Both the position numbers and the translations under genes were made by a program. A DNA stretch of 6,399 bases. Source: Acidobacteriota bacterium. GTDB lineage: Bacteria; Acidobacteriota; Terriglobia; Terriglobales; Acidobacteriaceae. Shown piece by piece: positions 1 through 5,701 of the stretch; position 1 is the first letter of the stretch; every line of letters begins with the position of its first letter. Under the pieces are notes generated by a model. It was not told the origin of the DNA. It did not search any database and was given only the letters and a program-made list of their open reading frames with translations. Location: contig JAJYAE010000259.1 in the NCBI GenBank assembly GCA_021779695.1, positions 1 to 6,399 of the forward strand. Direction: 5' to 3'.

Positions 1-354
1 TTCATCTTTTTTTCAAATCTGATTCGATTCCTGCTGGTTTGGACACCTGCCTCATCGCTCGTTGTTATGTTGTTGCATTGCGAGTTAGCCGATTCAAAGA
101 GCATGACTTGCAATCTGTGATCGTTCCGTGCCGTGTAGATGCAATGGGCCGTGGTCGCCTTGATTGGCCTGGCAACTGGGACATTTGCACTGCTGGGGAG
201 ATGATTTGAAGAGCAGGAAAGCAGTGCAACTGGTAGCATTCCTCTCTCTCGGCTTGTTATTGTGTTTTTAGTGTTTCTGGGATCCGGGACTTCGGCCTTG
301 CTTCTGGCCTTTGCCTTCCTCGGGGGCTGGCAGCAAATTTCGGAAGGTATTCAA
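1..354. other. Unassigned region upstream of dxr, no recognisable gene
   Basis: I recognise no gene here. The first ~140 bases are visibly richer in A/T than the rest of the window, which fits an intergenic or regulatory stretch. The uppS-cdsA genes that often precede dxr are not seen; in particular no CdsA C-terminal signature is present in any forward frame. Several short open stretches exist: one frame open from the left edge to a TGA at 207-209, a 21-codon hydrophobic ORF at 139-204, a TTG-started 21-codon ORF at 206-271 with a GGGGAG 5 nt upstream, and a reverse-strand frame open from an ATG at 239 to the left edge. None resembles a family I know. No convincing sigma-70 promoter stands out, although the dxr promoter probably lies here. 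Confidence 0.6.
342..347 (+). promoter_or_regulatory. Ribosome binding site that fixes the dxr start
   Basis: GGAAGG lies 7 nt before the TTG at 355-357. This purine-rich site supports TTG as the dxr start. The in-frame GTG at 262 is preceded by a pyrimidine-rich CCTCTCTCTC tract and has no such site. Confidence 0.65.
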
Positions 355-1509
355 TTGAAGAGACTTGCCATTCTTGGATCGACGGGATCGATCGGACAAA
401 GCACGCTATCCATTGTGGAGCAGTTTCCGGATCGCTACAGCGTGGCCTCGCTGGCGGCTGGGCGCAATTTGGACGAAGCATGTGCGCAGGCGCAGCGCTG
501 GCGGCCAAAACTGGTTTCGATGGCGACGGAAGAGTTGGCGGCGGAGCTAGTGCGACGTTTGCAGCACGCCGGAGTGACGGGCGTGGATGTGACGCATGGC
601 ACGGCTGGGACGGTGGCGTGCTCGACAATGCCGGACGTGGACTTTGTGGTGTCTGCCATTGTGGGCGTGGCGGGCCTGGAGGCGACGCACGCGGCGATAC
701 TGGCAGGCAAGCCGGTAGGGCTGGCGAACAAGGAATGCATGGTGGCGGCAGGGGAGATTCTGACGGTGGCGGCGCGGGAGCGCAAGGTGCCCATCCTGCC
801 GATTGACAGCGAACACAACGCGGTGCACCAGTGCATGCGGGCGGGCGTGCACGGCGAGGTCAAGACGATCTGGCTGACGGCGTCGGGTGGACCGTTCCGG
901 CAGTATCCGCTGGAGAAGTTCGATTCGATTACGCCCGAGCAGGCATTGAAGCACCCCACATGGGTGATGGGACGGCGGATCACGATTGATTCTGCGACGA
1001 TGCTGAACAAGGGGCTGGAAATTATCGAAGCATGCCGGCTCTTCGATGTGCCGCCGAGTCAGGTGCGCGTCACGGTACATCCGCAGTCGACTGTGCATTC
1101 GCTGGTCGAGTATGTAGACGGGTCGATTCTGGCGCAGATTTCGGTGACGGATATGCGTCTGCCGATTCTGTATGCGCTGGCTTTTCCGGAGCGGCCGGCG
1201 TCCAATCTGACCTTTGATCTGGCGCATTTGCGGCATCTGGATTTCGAACAGCCTGATTTCGCGCGATTTCCGTGCTTGCGGCTGGCCTACGAAGCTGCGG
1301 CGAAGGGCGGCGCACATTGCATTGCGCTGAATGCGGCGGACGAAGTTGCGGTGGAGGCATTCCTCCAAGGTGCCATCCCGTTTATGGGGATTCCGCGTAC
1401 AATTGAAGCAGTGCTTGCATCCACTTCCGAGGCGCACCCAATGACGATCGCCGAGGTGCTGGCAGCGGATGGTGAGGCGCGGGAACGGGCACGGGCCGTA
1501 TTGGCCTGA
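355..1509 (+). CDS. dxr: 1-deoxy-D-xylulose 5-phosphate reductoisomerase
   Basis: Cytosolic NADPH- and divalent-metal-dependent enzyme that converts 1-deoxy-D-xylulose 5-phosphate to 2-C-methyl-D-erythritol 4-phosphate, the first committed step of the MEP isoprenoid pathway. The 384-residue product is near the usual length (E. coli 398). Visible motifs: NADPH-binding GSTGSIG (8-14); ANKE (124-127); metal ligands D151 and E153 in IDSEHN; substrate-binding TASGGPF (175-181); NKGLE with the third metal ligand E222; HPQS (242-245); and a C-terminal NAADEVAVEAF stretch. The start is TTG at 355, giving MKRLAILGSTG and preceded by GGAAGG. The frame stays open back to a GTG at 262, which would add 31 mostly hydrophobic residues not expected in this soluble enzyme. 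First gene of a probable dxr-rseP-thioesterase operon; rseP starts 55 nt after its stop. The dxr-rseP adjacency is common in bacteria. Confidence 0.97.
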   Translation: MKRLAILGSTGSIGQSTLSIVEQFPDRYSVASLAAGRNLDEACAQAQRWRPKLVSMATEELAAELVRRLQHAGVTGVDVTHGTAGTVACSTMPDVDFVVSAIVGVAGLEATHAAILAGKPVGLANKECMVAAGEILTVAARERKVPILPIDSEHNAVHQCMRAGVHGEVKTIWLTASGGPFRQYPLEKFDSITPEQALKHPTWVMGRRITIDSATMLNKGLEIIEACRLFDVPPSQVRVTVHPQSTVHSLVEYVDGSILAQISVTDMRLPILYALAFPERPASNLTFDLAHLRHLDFEQPDFARFPCLRLAYEAAAKGGAHCIALNAADEVAVEAFLQGAIPFMGIPRTIEAVLASTSEAHPMTIAEVLAADGEARERARAVLA

Positions 1510-1564
1510 GCGCGCGCCAGGGCTTACGAATGCGGATGGAGCACTGAGGGTCCGACCGAAATTT

Positions 1565-2932
1565 ATGCATGATTTTCTGGTTTCTACCGCTGCCTTTATC
1601 GTCCTGATCGGGATCATGGTAGTGGTTCACGAGTTTGGCCATTTTGCAGTGGCCAAGCTATGCGGTGTGCGTGTCGAAGCGTTCTCAGTGGGCTTCGGTC
1701 CGCGACTGTTCGGCATCAAGCGAGGCGAGACCGACTACAAGGTGTGTCTGCTGCCACTTGGCGGCTACGTGAAGATGACCGGCGAGAACCCCACCGAAGA
1801 AGCACAAACGGCGGAGAATGGCAGGCCCAGCCTGCTGGAAGATCCAGGTTCATTCATTGCCCATCCTCGCTGGCAGCGGATTTTGATCGCGCTGGCGGGT
1901 CCAACTGCCAATTTCGTGCTGGCCTTCGTGGCCATGGCGTTCTATTTCGGATGGATCAATGAGGTGCCAGCGCACGATGTGAAGACAAGCACCGTGGAGT
2001 GGGTGGTGCCTGGATCCGCTGCAGCACAGGCCGGAATGGCTCCGGGAGACACGATCACGCAGTTTGACGGAGTGAAAGACCCAAGCTGGGACCAGATCTT
2101 CGGACGGATGTCAGTGGACGGGAACCAGACGGTTGCGGTGAAGGTGGACCGCGCCGGCCAGAGCGTAGCCCTGCAGATGCATTTGCCGGCCGAAGTGACG
2201 GGCGATGATCTTGCTGGGATGCTGCCACAATACATGCGCGGGCCGATCGGGATTCAGTCCGTTTCGCCGGGAATGCCGGCGGATCAGGCGGGCCTGAAAG
2301 GTGGCGATGCGATTGTTTCCGTAGATGGGCATCGTTTTCATACAGTGACGTCGCTATTGGCCTATATGCAGGAAGGGCTGGGAAAGCCAATTTCCTTGAT
2401 GGTGGAGCGGAACGGTGCAATGATCGGGCCCATTGTCGCGAAGCCGGAGAAGATCGATTCAGGCTGGAAGCTAGGCTTTCTTGCGGTTCCTCCAAAGATT
2501 CAGGATGCGCCGATGCCCTTGGGGGCTGCGGTCGCGAAATCCGGGCAATTCTGCGCGGACGGCTCGATGCTGATTGTGCAGATGTTGGAGCGGATCCTGA
2601 TGCACAAAGTTCCGGCAAACCAACTCACGGGACCCGTCGGCATTGCGCGGATGGCTGGCGACGTGGCGGAGACGAAAGGCTGGTACTCGAAGTTCTACCT
2701 TGCGGGGGAGATCAGCCTTAATCTGGGCATCGTGAACTTGATGCCGTTCCCGATCCTGGACGGCGGGATGATTCTTCTGCTGCTGATTGAGAGCGGGTTG
2801 CGACAGGACATCAGCATCAACGTGAAGGAGCGCATCTACCAGGCGGCCTTTGTGGTGCTGGTGATGTTTTTCGCCTTCATCATCTTCAATGACGTGACGA
2901 AGTTGCCTATCTTCTCACGAGTGAAGCCCTGA
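1565..2932 (+). CDS. rseP: RseP-type site-2 intramembrane zinc metalloprotease
   Basis: Inner-membrane protease of the S2P/M50 family, which cleaves transmembrane segments of anti-sigma factors (RseA in E. coli) after a first cut, and also remnant signal peptides. The 455-residue product matches the family (E. coli 450). TM1 (about 4-26) carries the zinc motif HEFGH (22-26). The conserved LPLGGYVKM block follows, then AGPTANF (111-117) opening TM2. Two periplasmic PDZ domains lie at about 140-215 (VVPGSAAAQAGMAPGD) and 226-312 (VSPGMPADQAGLKGGD). The third zinc ligand is D399 in PFPILDGG, and the last TM is about 424-441. The start is ATG 1565, just before the TM1/HEFGH segment; its Shine-Dalgarno is weak (GAGGG at 1546-1550, 14 nt away), so translation may depend on read-through from dxr. 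An earlier in-frame ATG (1469) lies inside dxr and is unlikely. No anti-sigma substrate is encoded nearby. Confidence 0.97.
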   Translation: MHDFLVSTAAFIVLIGIMVVVHEFGHFAVAKLCGVRVEAFSVGFGPRLFGIKRGETDYKVCLLPLGGYVKMTGENPTEEAQTAENGRPSLLEDPGSFIAHPRWQRILIALAGPTANFVLAFVAMAFYFGWINEVPAHDVKTSTVEWVVPGSAAAQAGMAPGDTITQFDGVKDPSWDQIFGRMSVDGNQTVAVKVDRAGQSVALQMHLPAEVTGDDLAGMLPQYMRGPIGIQSVSPGMPADQAGLKGGDAIVSVDGHRFHTVTSLLAYMQEGLGKPISLMVERNGAMIGPIVAKPEKIDSGWKLGFLAVPPKIQDAPMPLGAAVAKSGQFCADGSMLIVQMLERILMHKVPANQLTGPVGIARMAGDVAETKGWYSKFYLAGEISLNLGIVNLMPFPILDGGMILLLLIESGLRQDISINVKERIYQAAFVVLVMFFAFIIFNDVTKLPIFSRVKP

Positions 2933-2955
2933 GCGGTACGAAGGAAGAGCTGCGG

Positions 2956-3381
2956 ATGCCCGTGAATACGCATCAGGTGCGCGTGCGCTACGCCGAGACG
3001 GACCAGATGGGCATTGTGTACTACGCCAACTATCTGGTGTGGTTTGAACTGGGGCGCGTGGAGCTGCTGCGGTCGCTGGGGCTGGCCTACAGCCAACTGG
3101 AAACAGAGCACGAGTGCATTCTGCCAGTGGTGGAAGCGACATGCCGGTACAAGTCTCCTGCGCGGTATGACGACGAGATCCTGATTCAGACGCGGCCCTC
3201 GCTCCTGCGAGGATCGGTGATCAAGTTTGCTTACCAGATCCTGCGGAAGGGCGCGGATGGCGAGCAACACACGCTGCTGGCTGAGGGTGAGACGGTACAT
3301 GTGGTGTGCGACGACCAGTTGCGCAAGAAGCCGCTGCCGGAGCACTATGCCGAGGCGCTGCGGGCGATGATGGGGTCGTAG
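2956..3381 (+). CDS. YbgC/FadM-type acyl-CoA thioesterase (hotdog fold)
   Basis: Small 141-residue hotdog-fold protein of the 4-hydroxybenzoyl-CoA thioesterase/YbgC/FadM group, which hydrolyses acyl-CoA thioesters in the cytosol. The N-terminal active-site region is clear: RVRYAETDQMGIVYYANYL (9-27) followed by WFELGRVELL. D16 matches the catalytic Asp of the family. The position that is His in E. coli YbgC (VYHA) is Tyr23 here. Later conserved elements are ARYDDEI (about 71-77) and the C-terminal KKPLPEH. The ATG at 2956 has a good Shine-Dalgarno (AAGGAAGAG, 2941-2949). It begins 23 nt after rseP, so it is probably the last gene of that operon. In Proteobacteria ybgC sits with tol-pal, but no tol-pal gene is present, so a Tol-Pal role should not be assumed. 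Physiological substrate unknown. Its TAG directly abuts the stop codon of the convergent methyltransferase gene. Confidence 0.9.
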   Translation: MPVNTHQVRVRYAETDQMGIVYYANYLVWFELGRVELLRSLGLAYSQLETEHECILPVVEATCRYKSPARYDDEILIQTRPSLLRGSVIKFAYQILRKGADGEQHTLLAEGETVHVVCDDQLRKKPLPEHYAEALRAMMGS

Positions 3382-4077
3382 TCAAGCGGAGTTCTCAGGG
3401 AGCACGATCGCGAGAGCGAGGCCGTCATAGCCCTTGTCGCCCACGGTCTGCAAGACGGTGCCGCTGAGTCGGGGATCCGCAGCAATCAGCTCAGTCATGC
3501 GGCGGATGCCAACAACATCAGGGTCCTTGGACTTTTCATCCACAACCTTGCCATTGCGGACGACGTTGTCGATTGCAATCACGGTGCCGGGACGGGAGAG
3601 CCGCAGCGCCCAGGCGAGATAGTCGGGGTTGCTGCGCTTGTCGGCATCAATAAAAACGACGTCGAATGGCGTGGCGCCTGATTCCGCGAGAGCAGGCAGG
3701 AGATCGAGTGCGCGGCCGATGCGAAGATCGACGCGATCGAGAAGACCGGCGCGGAGCAGGTTGGCGCGGGCAACGTCAGCGTGCGCGGGATTTTGCTCCA
3801 GCGTGACAATGCAGCCATCCGCAGGCAGTGCACGCGCCATCCAGATGGTGCTGTAGGCGCCGAGGGTGCCAATCTCGAGCACGCGCTGCGCTCGCGTGAT
3901 CTGCACGAAGATCTGAAGAAGCTTACCTTGCAGAGGCGAGACGTCGATGGCGGGCAGACCTGCAGCGCTGTTGGCTTCAAGAGTGGCGCGAAGGGGCGCG
4001 TCTTCCGGCGCCAGCAGGCCGGCAAAGTAGTTGTCGACCGCGGTCCACTTTTTGGTGCCGGAGCCGCGCGAAGCCAT
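3382..4077 (-). CDS. Class I SAM-dependent O-methyltransferase (catechol/caffeoyl-CoA OMT family)
   Basis: A 231-residue methyltransferase of the metal-dependent catechol/caffeoyl-CoA O-methyltransferase family (Pfam Methyltransf_3 type), transferring a methyl group from SAM to a hydroxyl, often on a catechol-like ring. SAM-binding motif I is VLEIGTLGAYST (66-77) and the acidic ribose-contact residue is E94 (VTLEQN). Metal-site residues match the family: D144 in FIDADK, then D170 and N171 in IDNVVRNGKV. The C-terminus VGDKGYDGLALAI is typical. I chose the ATG at 4077 because it lies 1 nt past the polyprenyl synthase stop (TAG at 4081-4079). A longer start at 4125 would overlap that gene by 47 nt and add 16 residues (MPCSGCQISSS...) that look unlike the family. 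GAGAAAAG (4089-4082) is a weak ribosome binding site, so translational coupling is likely. The substrate cannot be read from sequence. Pairing with a prenyl synthase invites a quinone role, but this is not the UbiE/MenG or UbiG type. Confidence 0.92.
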   Translation of the reverse strand: MASRGSGTKKWTAVDNYFAGLLAPEDAPLRATLEANSAAGLPAIDVSPLQGKLLQIFVQITRAQRVLEIGTLGAYSTIWMARALPADGCIVTLEQNPAHADVARANLLRAGLLDRVDLRIGRALDLLPALAESGATPFDVVFIDADKRSNPDYLAWALRLSRPGTVIAIDNVVRNGKVVDEKSKDPDVVGIRRMTELIAADPRLSGTVLQTVGDKGYDGLALAIVLPENSA

Positions 4078-4078
4078 G

Positions 4079-5068
4079 CTACTTTTCTCGGGCGACGACG
4101 AAATCTGGCACCCAGAGCAAGGCACGCTTGAAGTCGGAGTCGGGGAAGTGAGTGAGAGCCTTGCGGGCCTGCTCCGCGTAGCGGTCGGCGAGGCTCATGG
4201 CATAGGCGACCGAGCCATTGCGCTTAAGGACATCCTGGAGCTCGCCGCGACTGACATGTTCAAAGCTGCGATCGTCCAAGACACGCTGAATCGCCTGACG
4301 GTCGCGGGCGGTTCCATGATCCATGGAGTGAATGACGGCGAGAGTTGCTTTGCCTTCGCGCAGATCGCTGGCAACGGGCTTGCCGAGGACTTCTTCGGTC
4401 GCGGTGAGGTCGAGAACGTCATCGACGATCTGGAAAGCTAGCCCGACGGAGCGGCCATAAGCGGAGAGGTTGGACTCATCTGCTTCGGAGGCTTCTGCCA
4501 GAACGGCTCCGAGCCGCATGGAGGTAGAGAAGAGGCAGGCGGTCTTACGGAAGATGAGATCGTAGTACTCTGCTTCCGAGACGGCCTTGCCGAGCTTTTG
4601 AATCTGCAAAAGCTCACCTTCAACCATCTGCTGGGTGAGTCCGATGAGCAGGTCGAGGACACGCAGGTTGCGCTCTTCCAGGGCAACTTTGAAGGCCTGC
4701 ATGTAGAGCCAGTCCCCGGCGAGGACGCACTTCTCATTGCCCCAGGTAGTGTTGGGCGAGGGGCGGCCGCGGCGGGTGTCTGCGCCGTCGATGATGTCGT
4801 CATGGACGAGAGTCGCTGTGTGGAGCATCTCCACGACTGCACCGAGACGGATGGCGCCCTGACCATCGTAACCGAGCAGGTGCGATGCGAGCAGAAGAAG
4901 AGATGGGCGAATTCGCTTGCCACCGCCCTCGCGGAGGTATTCTGCGATTTCTGTGATGGTACTAACGCTGGAGGCGGCATCGCGGCCCAACTCTTGCTCG
5001 ACCGCCACCAGGTCTTCCCGCAGCAGATCGAAAACTTCTCTAGCCGTCGCTGTCGCCAAGGTGCTCAA
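4079..5068 (-). CDS. ispB: Long-chain trans-polyprenyl diphosphate synthase (octaprenyl/heptaprenyl type)
   Basis: Condenses IPP onto an allylic diphosphate to make the long all-trans prenyl chain used for respiratory quinone side chains. The 329 residues fit the IspB/HepT/SdsA size range. Motifs: GGGKRIRP (48-55); first aspartate-rich motif HDDIIDGADTRRGRP (89-103, with D90, D91, D94); second motif QIVDDVLDL (213-221, with D216, D217, D220); and DLREGKATL (235-243). The residue five before the first motif is small (A85), and no bulky aromatic sits at -4/-5, which favours long products over geranyl or farnesyl diphosphate. Exact chain length is not deducible, so ispB is a family-level symbol. 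The start is TTG at 5068; the reading frame has no ATG, GTG or TTG between it and an upstream TGA, though a second TTG occurs three codons in. The ribosome binding site is poor (AGAAGAA about 2 nt away). A 9-bp inverted repeat lies 32 nt upstream. The O-methyltransferase follows after 1 nt. Confidence 0.95.
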   Translation of the reverse strand: MSTLATATAREVFDLLREDLVAVEQELGRDAASSVSTITEIAEYLREGGGKRIRPSLLLLASHLLGYDGQGAIRLGAVVEMLHTATLVHDDIIDGADTRRGRPSPNTTWGNEKCVLAGDWLYMQAFKVALEERNLRVLDLLIGLTQQMVEGELLQIQKLGKAVSEAEYYDLIFRKTACLFSTSMRLGAVLAEASEADESNLSAYGRSVGLAFQIVDDVLDLTATEEVLGKPVASDLREGKATLAVIHSMDHGTARDRQAIQRVLDDRSFEHVSRGELQDVLKRNGSVAYAMSLADRYAEQARKALTHFPDSDFKRALLWVPDFVVAREK

Positions 5069-5100
5069 GATTCTTCTGTTCTCACGCTTTCTGATTCGTT

Positions 5101-5126
5101 TGCGTCCAGCATTTCATCTGGACGCA
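5101..5126. repeat. Perfect 9-bp inverted repeat ahead of the polyprenyl synthase gene
   Basis: TGCGTCCAG (5101-5109) and CTGGACGCA (5118-5126) are exact reverse complements separated by 8 nt (CATTTCAT). They lie in the 91-nt gap between the yajQ stop and the polyprenyl synthase TTG. Read on the minus strand, no T-run follows (the next bases are AACGAATC), so it is not a standard intrinsic terminator for yajQ. It could be an operator, an mRNA leader hairpin or a weak terminator. Confidence 0.6.
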
Positions 5127-5155
5127 TATTGGATGCTTCAGCGCATCTCTAGCAA
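5126..5155 (-). promoter_or_regulatory. Weak candidate sigma-70 promoter for the polyprenyl synthase
   Basis: On the minus strand, TTGCTA (5155-5150) and CAATAT (5131-5126) are separated by 18 nt, loosely matching -35 and -10 boxes. The putative -10 abuts the inverted repeat at 5101-5126, so that repeat would cover the expected transcription start. The match is partial and could be chance; the gene may instead be read through from yajQ. Confidence 0.18.
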
Positions 5156-5159
5156 TCCC

Positions 5160-5660
5160 TTAATTTGTCCGATAGTTCGTGAACTGCAAATCGACGCCCA
5201 GATCTTTGGCCCTGAGCAAAGCAATGATGGCCTGCAGATCGTCGCGGTCTTTGCCGGATACTCTCACAGTATCGCCTTGAATGCTGGCCTGCACTTTCTT
5301 TTTTGAGTCTTTGACGATGCGCACGATTTCCTTGGCCTTGTCCCCGGGGATGCCTTGCTGAAGGGTAATCTTCTGGCGGACACTCTGGCCGGCGGCGGGT
5401 TCGAGCTTGCCGTAGGTAAGGTTCTTGAGCGAAACACCGCGCTTGACGAGCTTCTGGCCGAGGATTTCCTTGACGGCTTCAAGGGAGTACTCGCTCCCTG
5501 AGGCAAGTTGAATGGTTTCAGAGCCTTCCAGCTTGACCTCGGAGTGGGAGTTCTTCAGGTCAAAGCGCTGGTGAATCTCCTTGACCGCCTGGTCAATGGC
5601 GTTGCGGACTTCCTGGATGTCCACTTTGCTGACGATGTCGAATGAATTGTCTTGCGCCAT
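5160..5660 (-). CDS. yajQ: YajQ family nucleotide/c-di-GMP-binding protein
   Basis: A 166-residue protein of the YajQ (UPF0234) family. Members bind nucleotides or RNA, and the Xanthomonas and Pseudomonas homologues have been reported as cyclic di-GMP receptors that act with a transcription factor. The family signature runs the whole length: SFDIVSKVDIQEVRNAIDQA (6-25), QRFDLKNS (31-38), LVKRGVSLKNLTYGKLEPA (71-89), VRQKITLQQGI (94-104), DSKKKVQASIQGDTVRVSGK (118-137) and, near the C-terminus, DLGVDLQFTNYR (153-164). The ATG at 5660 gives the typical MxxxSFDIV start and has TGAGGA 4 nt upstream; a start at 5696 would add 12 atypical residues and overlap the preceding gene's stop. It lies 41 nt after the TatD-family gene on the same strand and 91 nt before the polyprenyl synthase. 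Family membership is secure; whether this protein senses c-di-GMP is not shown by the sequence. Confidence 0.96.
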   Translation of the reverse strand: MAQDNSFDIVSKVDIQEVRNAIDQAVKEIHQRFDLKNSHSEVKLEGSETIQLASGSEYSLEAVKEILGQKLVKRGVSLKNLTYGKLEPAAGQSVRQKITLQQGIPGDKAKEIVRIVKDSKKKVQASIQGDTVRVSGKDRDDLQAIIALLRAKDLGVDLQFTNYRTN

Positions 5661-5664
5661 AGGA

Positions 5665-5670
5665 TCCTCA
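5665..5670 (-). promoter_or_regulatory. Ribosome binding site that fixes the yajQ start
   Basis: On the minus strand TGAGGA precedes the ATG at 5660 by 4 nt and supports that start over the upstream in-frame ATG at 5696. Confidence 0.6.
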
Positions 5671-5701
5671 AAACGGGCGGCCTGGGGCTGCCCCAACTCT
5701 T

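Noticed and set aside
1..120. Hydrophobic open stretch at the left edge as the end of cdsA
   Set aside because: It lacks the CdsA C-terminal signature and ends at a TGA at 118-120 without any recognisable motif.
60..140. Sigma-70-like boxes such as TTGCAA at 108-113
   Set aside because: No good -10 box at 16-18 nt spacing; the nearest TGTAGAT needs about 20 nt, so not reported as a promoter.
435..1617. Long reverse-strand open frames across dxr (435-1010, 547-1617, 1070-1360)
   Set aside because: They lie fully opposite or across the strongly conserved dxr frame, have arginine/histidine-rich low-information products, and match no family; they reflect the GC-biased codon use of dxr.
2055..3345. 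Reverse-strand open frames across rseP and the thioesterase (2055-2618, 2836-3345)
   Set aside because: Shadows of genes with clear catalytic motifs on the forward strand; no recognisable domains.
4078..4125. Longer O-methyltransferase start at 4125
   Set aside because: It would overlap the polyprenyl synthase end by 47 nt, and the extra 16 residues do not resemble the family; ATG 4077 fits the coupled arrangement.
4598..5306. Forward open frames opposite the polyprenyl synthase and yajQ (4598-5152, 4917-5306)
   Set aside because: The reverse strand carries both DDxxD motifs and the full YajQ signature; the forward products have no family features.
5671..5701. Possible GGGGCAGCCCC hairpin between the TatD-family gene and yajQ as a terminator
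   Set aside because: The stem is only 4 bp with a 3-nt loop and no T-run directly after it; more likely chance in GC-rich sequence just upstream of the yajQ ribosome binding site.
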